A stretch of 22,117 nucleotides of DNA from JBBCJM01 sp037190175 (GTDB lineage Bacteria; Pseudomonadota; Alphaproteobacteria; Rhodobacterales; Rhodobacteraceae), in contig JBBCJM010000078.1 of assembly GCA_037190175.1 (NCBI GenBank), forward strand, positions 1 through 22,117, read 5' to 3'. Shown one piece after another: positions 6,450 through 14,169 of this stretch. The notes beneath the pieces were generated by a model. The model had not been told where the DNA came from, searched no databases, and worked only from the letters and a program-made list of their open reading frames with translations. A program made the translations under genes and the position numbers. The number at the start of each line of letters is the position of its first letter. The stretch's first letter is position 1.

Positions 6450-7040
6450 ATGACCCCCTCCCATGCCCTGCTTGCCAATCGGTCGCTGCCGGTCAAGGCG
6501 GCGATGATCCTGGCCGGCTCGGCCCTGATCGCGCTGGCGGCGCGCATCGAGGTGCCGATGTATCCCGTGCCGATGACGCTGCAGACCCTGATGATCTCGC
6601 TGATCGGGCTGACCTACGGCGCCCGGCTGGGCGCGCTGACCGTGCTGGCCTATCTGGCCGAGGGCGCGGCGGGCCTGCCGGTGTTCTCGGGCGGCAACGC
6701 GGGGCTCGGCTGGCTGATGGGCGGGCCGACCGCGGGCTTCCTCTGGGGCTTCGTGGTGATGGCGGCGCTGACCGGCTGGCTGGCCGAGCGGCTGGCGGCG
6801 CGCGGCTTCTGGCGGCTGTTCGCGGCCGCGGTGGTGCCGGCCTTCCTGCTCCTGGCCTTCGGCGGCGGCTGGCCGCTGGTGGCGGGCAGCCTGGGGATCG
6901 AGGCGCCCTGGCTGCAAAGCTCGCTCGCCGCGGTCTGGGCCAGCTTCGTGGCGCCCTTCCTGCCGGGCACGGTGGTGAAGTCGGCCATCGCGGCGATGAT
7001 CGTGGCCGGGGGCTGGAAGGCCGCGTCCCGGCTGGGATGA
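6450..7040 (+). CDS. bioY: Biotin transporter BioY (ECF S-component)
   Basis: A 196-residue integral membrane protein with about six helices. The segment MYPVPMTLQTLMISLIGLTYG (here MYPVPMTLQTLM and GLTYGARLG), the loop AGLPVFSGGNAGLGWLMGGPTAG and the C-terminal PFLPGTVVKSAIAA are diagnostic of BioY. It binds biotin and imports it across the inner membrane, either alone or with an ECF energising module (BioMN or shared EcfA/T). No ATPase or T-subunit gene is adjacent, so this is a solitary BioY as in many alphaproteobacteria. AGAGAGAGG precedes the start. I saw no BioR-like TTATnnATAA operator upstream. A palindrome follows the stop. Confidence 0.95.
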   Translation: MTPSHALLANRSLPVKAAMILAGSALIALAARIEVPMYPVPMTLQTLMISLIGLTYGARLGALTVLAYLAEGAAGLPVFSGGNAGLGWLMGGPTAGFLWGFVVMAALTGWLAERLAARGFWRLFAAAVVPAFLLLAFGGGWPLVAGSLGIEAPWLQSSLAAVWASFVAPFLPGTVVKSAIAAMIVAGGWKAASRLG

Positions 7041-7057
7041 GGCGGGCTGTCGGGGGC

Positions 7058-7083
7058 GGTGCGTGGAAACCACGCACCCTACG
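7058..7083. repeat. GTAGGG-type palindrome, copy 1 (bioY/purF gap)
   Basis: A perfect 9-bp stem GGTGCGTGG-AAA-CCACGCACC at 7058-7078, followed by CTACG. Read on the minus strand it begins GTAGGGTGCGTGG. It sits 17 bases past the bioY stop and could act as a bidirectional 3'-end stem between convergent bioY and purF. It pairs with a second copy at 7111-7132. Confidence 0.7.
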
Positions 7084-7110
7084 GCGTCCTGCGATCCGTG
7101 CCTGCCCGTG

Positions 7111-7132
7111 GGGTGCGTGGTTCCACGCACCC
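7111..7132. repeat. Palindrome copy 2, at the purF 3' end
   Basis: A perfect 10-bp stem GGGTGCGTGG-TT-CCACGCACCC. On the plus strand it is followed by TTTCCCTATTCC, resembling a weak terminator for bioY. On the minus strand it is preceded by TAGGGAAA, in which TAG is the purF stop codon. The arm sequence is shared with copy 1. Confidence 0.7.
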
Positions 7133-7137
7133 TTTCC

Positions 7138-8628
7138 CTATTCCGCGGCCTTGAGCGTGCTGTCGGACTTCATCTCGAAGCCCTGCTCGATCTTGTCCGA
7201 GGGCGCCACCGGATAGTCGCCCGAGAAGCAGGCGTCGCAGAACCGCGGCGCCTTCGGATCGCGGCCCGCGGCCTCGCCGGCGGCGCGGTAGAGCCCGTCG
7301 AGCGAGACGAAGCGCAAGGAATCCACCCCGATCCAGTCGCGCATCTCCTCCTCGGACATCCGCGCGGCCAGCAGCTTGTCGCGGTCGGGCGTGTCGACGC
7401 CGTAGAAGCAGGGCCAGGCGGTGGGGGGCGAGGCGATGCGGAAATGCACCTCGGCCGCGCCGGCCTCCAGGATCATGTCCTTGATCTTGCGCGAGGTCGT
7501 GCCGCGCACCACCGAATCGTCCACCAGCACGATCCGCTTGCCCTTCACCAGCGCGCGGTTGACGTTCAGCTTCAGCCGCACCCCCATGTTGCGGATCTGC
7601 TCGGTGGGCTCGATGAAGGTGCGGCCGACGTACTGGTTCCGCACGATGCCGAAGGCGAAGGGGATGCCGCTTTCCTGCGAAAAGCCGATGGCCGCGGGGG
7701 TGCCGCTGTCGGGCACCGGGCAGACCAGATCGGCCTCCACCGGCGCCTCGCGCGCCAGTTCCACCCCGATCTGCCGCCGCGTCTCGTAGACCGAGCGGCC
7801 GCCGATCAGCGAATCGGGGCGGCTGAAATAGACCTGCTCGAAGATGCAGAACCGGCTTGCGGCCTGCGCGAAGGGGCGGAACGAGGCGACCTTGCCGTTC
7901 TCGATCACCACCATCTCGCCCGGCTCGATCTCGCGCACGAACTCGGCCCCGATGATGTCGAGCCCGCAGGTCTCGGAGGACAGCACCCAGCCCTCGTCGC
8001 CCAGCCGGCCCAGCACCAGCGGCCGCACGCCGAGGGCATCGCGCACCCCGATCAGCTTGGTCCGCGTCATGCCCACCACCGAGAAGGCGCCCTCCACCCG
8101 GCGCAGCGCATCCTTCAGCCGCTCGGCGATGGTCTTCTGGATCGAGCGCGCCATCAGGTGGATGATGCATTCGCTGTCGGAGGAGGACTGGAAGATCGAG
8201 CCGCGCTCGATCAGCTCGCGCCGCAGCGCGGCGGCGTTGGTTAGGTTGCCGTTGTGGGCGATGGCGCAGCCGCCCATCGAGAACTCGCCGAAGAAGGGCT
8301 GCACGTCGCGGATCGCGGTCGCGCCCTTCGATCCGGCGGTGGAATAGCGCACATGCCCGATGGCCAGCGGGCCGGGCAGGGTCTCCATCACGTCCGGCGA
8401 GGTGAAGTTGTCGCGCACATAGCCGAAGCGGCGGGCCGAGTTGAACCCGTGCTCGGGGTCGTGGCTGACGATGCCGCCGGCCTCCTGCCCGCGGTGCTGC
8501 AGTGCGTGCAGGCCCAGCGCCACGAAATTCGCGGCCTCGGGCACCCCGATCACCCCGAAGACGCCGCATTCCTCGTGCAGCTTGTCATCGCCCGGGGCGG
8601 GATCGAAGGGGTGGCGGAAGGGCTGCAT
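7138..8628 (-). CDS. purF: Amidophosphoribosyltransferase (B. subtilis-type, Fe-S)
   Basis: A 496-residue enzyme that makes 5-phosphoribosylamine from PRPP and glutamine, the first step of purine synthesis. The Ntn glutaminase domain begins at C21 (EECGVFGV) after a short propeptide that must be removed to free the cysteine nucleophile. GHVRYSTAG and HNGNLTN follow. The phosphoribosyltransferase motif IVLVDDSVVRGTTS is at about 366-379. Four cysteines at about C261, C407, C464 and C467 (FCDACFSGDYP) match the 4Fe-4S ligands of the Bacillus type, a cluster known to make the enzyme oxygen-sensitive. The start at 8628 (MQPFRHPFD) is preferred over 8673 because GGAG is spaced 8 bases upstream. 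It ends in TAG beside a palindrome. Confidence 0.95.
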   Translation of the reverse strand: MQPFRHPFDPAPGDDKLHEECGVFGVIGVPEAANFVALGLHALQHRGQEAGGIVSHDPEHGFNSARRFGYVRDNFTSPDVMETLPGPLAIGHVRYSTAGSKGATAIRDVQPFFGEFSMGGCAIAHNGNLTNAAALRRELIERGSIFQSSSDSECIIHLMARSIQKTIAERLKDALRRVEGAFSVVGMTRTKLIGVRDALGVRPLVLGRLGDEGWVLSSETCGLDIIGAEFVREIEPGEMVVIENGKVASFRPFAQAASRFCIFEQVYFSRPDSLIGGRSVYETRRQIGVELAREAPVEADLVCPVPDSGTPAAIGFSQESGIPFAFGIVRNQYVGRTFIEPTEQIRNMGVRLKLNVNRALVKGKRIVLVDDSVVRGTTSRKIKDMILEAGAAEVHFRIASPPTAWPCFYGVDTPDRDKLLAARMSEEEMRDWIGVDSLRFVSLDGLYRAAGEAAGRDPKAPRFCDACFSGDYPVAPSDKIEQGFEMKSDSTLKAAE

Positions 8629-8926
8629 GGGCTGGCTCCGATTCCCATGGGGCGCGCGCGCGGTGCCCTTCATCTAGTGCCTGGCGGCCCGCATGTCACC
8701 CTGCCGTCGCAACATGCGATGCCGCTGCGCCGCAGAAACCGCTGGCCGCTCTTCAAGCCTGCCGGCTTTCATCGCTCCGCAGCGAAGAGGGCCGCGAGGG
8801 CCGATGAGCGCGCCCGCCCCGGTGTGGCGGGGGTGCGCCAGAATGCGCCCCGGCAGCGCTTTGCGCACTTTCCTTGGGCGGCCGGGAAGGCTAGCACCGG
8901 GGGCGCACCGGACCGGGGGGCGGATC
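8629..8926. other. Divergent intergenic region between purF and anbu
   Basis: 298 bases without a convincing gene. It should hold the promoters of both divergent transcripts, but I see no clear sigma-70 pair. The main structure is a three-way-junction-like inverted repeat at 8743-8794, plus looser GTGCGC/GCGCAC repeats at about 8834-8870. An in-frame extension of purF to 8673 lies inside it and is not favoured. Confidence 0.5.
8743..8794. repeat. Potential three-way-junction RNA/DNA element
   Basis: An outer stem TGGCC-(g)-CTCTT at 8743-8753 pairs with AAGAG-GGCCG at 8785-8794: ten pairs, one bulged G, one G-T pair. It encloses two hairpins, AAGCC-TGCC-GGCTT at 8755-8768 and CGCT-CCGC-AGCG at 8773-8784. 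Nearly every base of the 52 is in a stem or a tetraloop. It could be a mobile REP/MITE-like repeat, a leader structure of purF, or chance in GC-rich DNA. No known RNA family is recognised. Confidence 0.4.
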
Positions 8927-9649
8927 ATGACCTATTGCGTGGGGCTCTTGCTGAACGACGGGATCGTCCTGTTGTCGGACACCCGCACCAATGCCGGGCT
9001 CGACAACATCGCCATCTACCGCAAGATGTTCGTCTTCGAGCAGCCCGGCGAGCGGGTGGTGGCGATCCTGACCGCGGGCAGCCTGTCGGTGACCCAGACC
9101 ACCATCGCCCGGCTGCGCGAGGCGATGGAGGGGCCCGACCCCACGCCCGAGAGCTCGATCATGCTGGCGCCCACCATGCTGAAGGTGGCCGAGATCGTGG
9201 GCAACATGCTGGCCGTGGTGCGCCGGGGGGTGGACGAGAAGCTGGCCATGGCGCAGGGCGTCTCGGCCAGCATGATCGTGGCCGGGCAGCGGTGCGGCGG
9301 CGCGATGCGGCTGTTCCTCATCTACCCCGAGGGCAATTTCATCGAGGCGACCGAGGACACCCCCTTCCTGCAGATCGGCGAGCACAAGTACGGCAAGCCG
9401 ATCCTCGACCGGGTGGTGAAGCCCGCCACCTCGCTGTCGGACGCCAAGAAGGCGGTGCTGCTGTCGATGGATTCGACCCTGCGCTCCAACCTCTCGGTGG
9501 GGATGCCGCTGGATCTGGCGGTGATCGCCCGCGACGCCTGCCGGGTGACCGAGCGGCGGCGGATCGAGGCGGGGGACGAGCAGTTCCGGGCGATGTCCGA
9601 GGCCTGGAGCCGGGCGCTGCGCGAGGGGTTCGGCCGGATCGAGATATGA
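8927..9649 (+). CDS. Anbu (ancestral beta subunit) proteasome-like peptidase
   Basis: A 240-residue Ntn-hydrolase of the proteasome superfamily. After Met removal the protein starts with T2 (MTYCVGLLLNDGIVLLSDTRT), the expected threonine nucleophile. D18 in LLSDTRTNAG and K33 in IYRKMFVF complete the classical Thr-Asp-Lys site. VASMI-like and IYPEGNFIEATEDTPFLQIGEHKYGKPILD are typical Anbu stretches. Known Anbu proteins form open helical-ring assemblies in the cytosol; the physiological substrate is not settled. The gene usually lies beside transglutaminase-like, alpha-E (DUF403) and circularly permuted ATP-grasp genes. None is in this window; instead it overlaps a 2-hydroxyacid dehydrogenase by ATGA. 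The start at 8927 is required by the N-terminal threonine; the long in-frame extension to 8693 is rejected. Confidence 0.92.
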   Translation: MTYCVGLLLNDGIVLLSDTRTNAGLDNIAIYRKMFVFEQPGERVVAILTAGSLSVTQTTIARLREAMEGPDPTPESSIMLAPTMLKVAEIVGNMLAVVRRGVDEKLAMAQGVSASMIVAGQRCGGAMRLFLIYPEGNFIEATEDTPFLQIGEHKYGKPILDRVVKPATSLSDAKKAVLLSMDSTLRSNLSVGMPLDLAVIARDACRVTERRRIEAGDEQFRAMSEAWSRALREGFGRIEI

Positions 9650-10548
9650 GGGTGGTGCTGACCGAGCCGGTGCATCCGGCGGCCGTGGCGATGCTGCGGG
9701 AGGCCGGCTGGCAGGTGCTGGAGGCAGCACCCGGCGCGGCCCTGCCGGCGGCCGAGGCGCTGATGGTGCGGATCCGCCGGCTGACCGAGGCCGAGGTGGC
9801 GGCGGTGCGGATGATCTCTAAGCACGGGACGGGGGTGGACAACATCCCGCTCGCGGCCGCGCGGGCCGCGGGCGTGGTGGTGGCCAATACGCCCGGCGCC
9901 AATGCCGGGGCGGTGGCGGAGCAGGCGGCGCTGCTGCTGCTGGCGCTCCTGCGCGATCTCGACGGGCAGCGGGCGGGCCGGGTGCAGGGACTGGGCGGCG
10001 CCGAGGGGCGGCGACTGGTGATCGCGGGCTATGGCGCCTCGGGCCGGCGGCTGGCGCGGGTGATGGCGGCGCTGGGCATGGCGGTGACCGTGGTCGCCCG
10101 GCCGGGCTCGGCCGCCGAGGCCGCGGCGCTGGCCGAGGGGCTGGCGGTAGCGCCGCTGGCCGAGGCGCTGGCGGGGGCCGATGCGCTGAGCCTGCACCTG
10201 CCGCTGACCGAGGCCACCCGGGGGCTGATCGAGGCCGCGGAACTGGCGGCGATGGCCCCCGGCGCGGTGGTGGTGAACTGCGCCCGCGGCGGGCTGGTGG
10301 ACGAGGCGGCGCTGGTGGCGGCGCTGGAGGCCGGGCACCTGGGCGGCGCGGGGCTCGACGCCACCGAGGTGGAGCCGCTGCCCGCCGGCCATCCGCTGCG
10401 CAGCACCGCCCGGGTGATCCTGACCCCGCACGCCGCGGGCCTGTCGCAGGGCGCCTTCCGCCGGGTGGGGGAGGAGGCGGCGCGCAACCTGATCGACTGG
10501 GCCGCCGGCCGGCTGCGCCCCGAGGTGACGGTGGTCGCCGGGCGCTGA
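9646..10548 (+). CDS. D-2-hydroxyacid dehydrogenase, NAD(P)-dependent
   Basis: A 300-residue protein of the D-isomer-specific 2-hydroxyacid dehydrogenase family (PGDH/GRHPR-like). SKHGTGVDNIPL leads into the substrate domain. The nucleotide loop is G128-Y-G130-AS-G133. Catalytic residues are R214 in NCARGGLVDEAAL, E243 in ATEVEPL and H262 in LTPHAAGLS. The acidic residue that normally ends the second Rossmann strand and favours NAD is replaced by VVARPG (A151-R152), which suggests NADP preference. It is slightly shorter than most relatives (about 315-330). The start ATG overlaps the anbu stop by four bases, so the genes are coupled. The substrate is not predictable; glyoxylate/hydroxypyruvate or 3-phosphoglycerate are the usual family substrates. 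Only 7 bases separate it from convergent yheS. Confidence 0.87.
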   Translation: MRVVLTEPVHPAAVAMLREAGWQVLEAAPGAALPAAEALMVRIRRLTEAEVAAVRMISKHGTGVDNIPLAAARAAGVVVANTPGANAGAVAEQAALLLLALLRDLDGQRAGRVQGLGGAEGRRLVIAGYGASGRRLARVMAALGMAVTVVARPGSAAEAAALAEGLAVAPLAEALAGADALSLHLPLTEATRGLIEAAELAAMAPGAVVVNCARGGLVDEAALVAALEAGHLGGAGLDATEVEPLPAGHPLRSTARVILTPHAAGLSQGAFRRVGEEAARNLIDWAAGRLRPEVTVVAGR

Positions 10549-10555
10549 CCGCCGG

Positions 10556-12403
10556 CTATACCCTCGCCGCCTCCAGCGCCTCCTGCGCGGCCATCCACAG
10601 GGCCTCGGCGCGGTCCAGCGCCTCCATCACCTCGGCGTATTTGCGGTTCCAGCTTTCCAGATCCGCCCGCCGGCCTTCGTCATAAAGCGCGGGGTCGGCC
10701 AGCTTTTCGGCCAGCCGCTCGCGCATGGCGTTGAGCTTGTCCAGCCGTTCCTCGCAGCGGCGGACCTCGGCCTTCAGCGCCAGGGTCTCGTCGCGGGATT
10801 TCCTGGGTTTCTCAACGGGTTTCGGGGCGTCCTTCACCTCGTCCTCGCCCGCCAGCAGCTCGCGGCGATAGCTTTCCAGATCGCCGGGATAGGGTGCCAC
10901 CGCGCCCCCCTTCACCAGCCAAAGCCGGTCGGCCACCAGCCCCAGCAGGTGCATGTCGTGGGAGACCAGGATCACCGCGCCGGCATATTCGGTCAGCGCC
11001 TCCACCAGCCCCTCGCGGCTCTCGATGTCCAGGTGGTTGGTGGGCTCGTCGAGGATCAGGAGGTGCGGGGCGTCGATGGTGGCCAGCAGCAGCGACAGCC
11101 GCGCCTTCTGCCCGCCGGAAAGCCGGGCGACCGGCGTATCGGCCTGGTCGGCGCCAAGGCCGAACCCCGCCAGCCGGGCGCGCAGCCGGGCCTGGTGCTC
11201 CTCGGGCCGCAGGCGCTGGACGTGCTGCAAGGGCGTCTCGTCCAGAAGCAGCTCGTCCACCTGGTGCTGGGCGAAATAGCCGATGCGCAGGCGGGAATGC
11301 CGGGTCACGCTGCCGCCCATCGGCGCCAGCTTGCCCGCCAGCAGTTTCGAGAGGGTCGACTTCCCCTCGCCGTTGCGGCCCAGCAGCGCGATCCGGTCGT
11401 CCTGGTCGATGCGCAGCGACAGCCGCCGCAGCACCGGCGGGCCGCCGTAGCCGACCGAGACGCCCTCCATGCTGATGATCGGGGGCGAGAGTTCCTCGGG
11501 CGGGGGGAAGGAGAACACCACCCGCGCGGCCTCCTCGGGCGCGGTGATCGGCGTCAGCTTCTCCAGCATCTTCACCCGGCTCTGCGCCTGCACGGCCTTC
11601 GACGCCTTGGCGCGGAAGCGGTCGACGAAGCTTTGCAGATGCGCCCGCCGCGCCTCGACCTTCTTCGCCTCGGCCGCCTGCACCGCGCGGCGTTCGGCCA
11701 GCTGCCGGGCGAACTGGTCGTAGCCGCCCTGCCAGTAGGTCAGCTTGCGGTTGTCCAGATGCAGGATGCCCTGCACCGCGCGATTGAGCAGCCCGCGGTC
11801 GTGGCTGATGATCAGCACCGTGTGGGGGTATTTCGCCAGATAGCTTTCCAGCCACAGCGAGCCTTCCAGGTCGAGGTAGTTGGTGGGTTCGTCCAAGAGC
11901 AGGTAGTCGGGCTGCGCGAACAGCACCCCGGCCAGCGCCACCCGCATCCGCCAGCCGCCGGAGAAGTCGGAACAGGGCCGGCGCTGGTCGGGGGTGTCGA
12001 AGCCCAGCCCCCGCAGGATGGCGCTGGCGCGCGCCTCGGCCGACCAGGCGTCTATGTCGGCCAGCCGCGCCTGCACCTCGGCGATGCGGTGGGGGTCGGT
12101 GGCGGTCGCGGCCTCGGCCATCAGGCCCGCGCGTTCGGTGTCGGCGGCCAGCACCGTGTCGATCAGCGAGGCGGAAGACGCCGGCGCCTCCTGCGCCACC
12201 CCGCCGATCCGGGCGCGGGCGGGCAGGCGGATCGCACCGCCCTCCAGCGCCAGCTCGCCCCGGATCAGGCGGAAGAGCGTGGTCTTGCCGGTGCCGTTGC
12301 GGCCCACCAGCCCCACCTTGTGCCCGGTGGGAATGGTGGCCGAGGCGCCCTCGAACAGGGGCCGGCCCTCGACCGAATAGGTGATGTCCTCGATCCGCAG
12401 CAT
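10556..12403 (-). CDS. yheS: ABC-F family ATPase, YheS subgroup
   Basis: A 615-residue protein with two ABC ATPase domains and no membrane segments. The first Walker A is GRNGTGKT (34-41) with signature FSGGWRMRVALA and Walker B LLLDEPTNYLD; the second has GRNGEGKST, LSGGQKARL and LILDEPTNHLD. The linker HLQSFVDRFRAKASKAVQAQSR and the C-terminal charged coiled coil (SRDETLALKAEVRR onward) match E. coli YheS better than EttA or Uup. Residues typical of YheS such as DAWSAEARA and GYFAQHQVDEL also match. ABC-F proteins bind the ribosomal E site and act on stalled or slow translation; YheS itself is less well understood. It is divergent from the M20 amidohydrolase. Confidence 0.92.
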   Translation of the reverse strand: MLRIEDITYSVEGRPLFEGASATIPTGHKVGLVGRNGTGKTTLFRLIRGELALEGGAIRLPARARIGGVAQEAPASSASLIDTVLAADTERAGLMAEAATATDPHRIAEVQARLADIDAWSAEARASAILRGLGFDTPDQRRPCSDFSGGWRMRVALAGVLFAQPDYLLLDEPTNYLDLEGSLWLESYLAKYPHTVLIISHDRGLLNRAVQGILHLDNRKLTYWQGGYDQFARQLAERRAVQAAEAKKVEARRAHLQSFVDRFRAKASKAVQAQSRVKMLEKLTPITAPEEAARVVFSFPPPEELSPPIISMEGVSVGYGGPPVLRRLSLRIDQDDRIALLGRNGEGKSTLSKLLAGKLAPMGGSVTRHSRLRIGYFAQHQVDELLLDETPLQHVQRLRPEEHQARLRARLAGFGLGADQADTPVARLSGGQKARLSLLLATIDAPHLLILDEPTNHLDIESREGLVEALTEYAGAVILVSHDMHLLGLVADRLWLVKGGAVAPYPGDLESYRRELLAGEDEVKDAPKPVEKPRKSRDETLALKAEVRRCEERLDKLNAMRERLAEKLADPALYDEGRRADLESWNRKYAEVMEALDRAEALWMAAQEALEAARV

Positions 12404-12500
12404 GGCGCGCAGCCCTGCCGCGCGGGGCCGGGCTTGTCAATCGCCCGCCCTTGCGGATTCCTCGCGCCGCGCGCAGTCTGGCGGGCAAAGGAGTGCCCCC

Positions 12501-13670
12501 ATGCCCGTCAAGAACCGCTTCGCCGAGATGCTGCCCGAACTGACCGCGATCCGGCGCGATTTCCACGAACACCCCGAACTGCTGTTCGACGTGCACCGCA
12601 CCGCCGGCCGGGTGGCGGACCTGCTGCGCTCCTACGGCTGCGACGAGGTGGTGGAGGGGATCGGCCGCACCGGCGTGGTGGGGGTGATCCGGGGGCGCAG
12701 CGACAGCTCGGGCCGGGTGATCGGGCTGCGCGCCGACATGGATGCCTTGCCGATCGTCGAGGCCACCGGGCTGCCCTATGCCTCCAGGACCCCCGGCAAG
12801 ATGCACGCCTGCGGGCATGACGGGCATACCACCATGCTGCTGGGCGCCGCCAAGTACCTGGCCGAGACCCGCAACTTCGACGGCACCGCGGTGGTGATCT
12901 TCCAGCCGGCGGAAGAGGGCGGCGGCGGCGGGCGCGAGATGGTGGCCGACGGCCTGGTCAGCCGCTGGGGGATCCAGGAGTTCTACGGGATGCACAACAT
13001 GCCGGGCATCCCGCTGGGCACCTTCGCCATCCGCCCCGGCGCGATGATGGCCGCGGCCGACCAGTTCGACATCACCGTGACCGGCAAGGGCGGCCACGCG
13101 GCCAAGCCGCACGAATGCATCGACACCACCGTGGTGGCCGCGCATATCATCGTGGCGCTGCAGACCATCGCCAGCCGCAACGTGGACCCGATGAAGAACG
13201 TGGTGGTCTCGGTCTGCGCGGTCGAGACCGACAGCCCCGCCCACAACGTCATCCCCCAGGTGGTCAAGCTGAAGGGCACCGTGCGCACCATGGACCACGG
13301 CGTGCAGGACTTCGTGGAACGCCGGATCGGCGAGATCGTCACCGGCACCGCCATGGCGCTGGGGGCGCGGGCCGAGGTCGATTATCAGCGCGGCTATCCG
13401 GTGACCGTCAACACGCCCGAGAACACCGGCTTCGCCGCCGAGGTGGCGCGCGCGATCACGCCGCAGGTGGACACCGACACGCCCCCGCTGATGGGGGCCG
13501 AGGATTTCAGCTTCATGCTGAACGAACGGCCGGGGGCGTATATCTTCCTCGGCAACGGCGACACCGCGATGGTGCATCATCCGGCCTACAACTTCGACGA
13601 CAACGCCATCCCCTTCGGCGCCTCGTGGTACGCCGGGATGGTCGAGGCGCGGATGCCGGTCGCGGCCTGA
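12501..13670 (+). CDS. M20 family amidohydrolase/aminoacylase
   Basis: A 389-residue metal-dependent hydrolase of the M20D group (hippurate hydrolase, N-acyl amino acid or IAA-amino acid hydrolase type). Motifs in order: RRDFHEHPEL (18-27), GLRADMDALPI (76-85), metal-site HACGHDGHT (102-110), FQPAEEG with E138/E139, GMHNMPG with H165, and a C-terminal MGAEDFSFML and VHHPAYNFDD. All expected ligands are present. It is probably a cytosolic two-metal enzyme releasing amino acids from N-acyl conjugates; the acyl substrate cannot be told from sequence. AAAGGAG at 12487-12493 sets the start at 12501 and rules out the upstream extension. The following membrane protein starts 2 bases after its stop. 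Confidence 0.92.
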   Translation: MPVKNRFAEMLPELTAIRRDFHEHPELLFDVHRTAGRVADLLRSYGCDEVVEGIGRTGVVGVIRGRSDSSGRVIGLRADMDALPIVEATGLPYASRTPGKMHACGHDGHTTMLLGAAKYLAETRNFDGTAVVIFQPAEEGGGGGREMVADGLVSRWGIQEFYGMHNMPGIPLGTFAIRPGAMMAAADQFDITVTGKGGHAAKPHECIDTTVVAAHIIVALQTIASRNVDPMKNVVVSVCAVETDSPAHNVIPQVVKLKGTVRTMDHGVQDFVERRIGEIVTGTAMALGARAEVDYQRGYPVTVNTPENTGFAAEVARAITPQVDTDTPPLMGAEDFSFMLNERPGAYIFLGNGDTAMVHHPAYNFDDNAIPFGASWYAGMVEARMPVAA

Positions 13671-13672
13671 GG

Positions 13673-14110
13673 ATGCTGCGCGACGCGGCGCTGATGCTGG
13701 CGGCGGGGATCGGGATCCCGGTGCTCGCCGCGCTGAACGCCCGGCTGGGGGCGCTGATGGGCGCGCCGGTGGCGGCGGCGGCGATCCTCTTCGCGGTGGC
13801 GTTTACGGCGGCCTTGATTACCATGCTGGCGACGGGCAGCGCGGGGGCCCTGCCGCGGGCCATGGGCGCGCCGCCGCACCTGTTCCTGGCCGGCACGCTG
13901 GTGGCCTTCTACGTGATCTCGATCACCGTCGTGGCCCCGCGCTTCGGGGTGGGCAATGCGATCTTCCTGGTGCTGCTGGGCCAGATGATCGCCGCCGCCG
14001 CCATCGACCATTTCGCGCTGTTCGGGGCCTTGGAGCGGCCCTTGACCGCGGTGCGGGCGGCGGGGATCGCGGTGATGGCCGGGGGGTTGATGCTGATCCA
14101 GCGGGGGTAG
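13673..14110 (+). CDS. DMT-superfamily YdcZ/DUF606 membrane protein
   Basis: A 145-residue hydrophobic protein with four to five predicted helices. GIPVLAALNARLGALMGAP, the aromatic VAFYVISITVVAPRFGVGNAIFLVLLGQMIAAAAIDHFALFG segment (key part GVGNAIFLVLLGQ) and a terminal GIAVMAGGLMLIQRG are characteristic of DUF606/YdcZ, a half-length relative of EamA drug/metabolite transporters. Such proteins often act as homo- or heterodimers; the substrate is unknown. The start lies 2 bases after the amidohydrolase stop with only a GAGG overlapping that stop, so translational coupling is likely and a transport role for an amidohydrolase substrate or product is a fair guess. The TAG stop is the first part of a GTAGGG palindrome. 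Confidence 0.85.
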   Translation: MLRDAALMLAAGIGIPVLAALNARLGALMGAPVAAAAILFAVAFTAALITMLATGSAGALPRAMGAPPHLFLAGTLVAFYVISITVVAPRFGVGNAIFLVLLGQMIAAAAIDHFALFGALERPLTAVRAAGIAVMAGGLMLIQRG

Positions 14111-14128
14111 GGCGGGGTTCACCCCGCC
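14107..14128. repeat. GTAGGG-type palindrome, copy 3
   Basis: GTAGGG leads into the inverted repeat GGCGGGG-TTCA-CCCCGCC (14111-14128), followed by TTCG. The TAG inside GTAGGG is the stop codon of the YdcZ/DUF606 gene. It lies tail to tail with copy 4 in the convergent gap. Confidence 0.75.
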
Positions 14129-14147
14129 TTCGTGCGCCGGCCGGTGA

Positions 14148-14169
14148 GGCGGGATGAATCCCGCCCTAC
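14148..14169. repeat. GTAGGG-type palindrome, copy 4 (inverted)
   Basis: Read on the minus strand: GTAGGG, then GGCGGGA-TTCA-TCCCGCC. It differs from copy 3 by one G-C to A-T change that is matched in the opposite arm, so pairing is kept. Its TAG is the stop codon of the minus-strand cytochrome c gene. Confidence 0.75.

Noticed and set aside
8629..8673. Upstream purF start giving 15 extra residues (MKGTARAPHG)
   Set aside because: Poor ribosome site compared with GGAG before 8628, and family propeptides are short before the EECGVFG cysteine.
8254..9645. Long in-frame extension upstream of the 2-hydroxyacid dehydrogenase start
   Set aside because: It runs through the antisense of purF and another frame of anbu; the family N-terminus MRVVLTEPVHP begins at 9646 with an ATGA overlap.
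10812..13580. A 922-residue open frame on the minus strand across yheS and the amidohydrolase
   Set aside because: It overlaps two genes with complete family motifs, and its translation is low-complexity Arg/Gly/Ala/Pro/His typical of a shadow frame in very GC-rich DNA.
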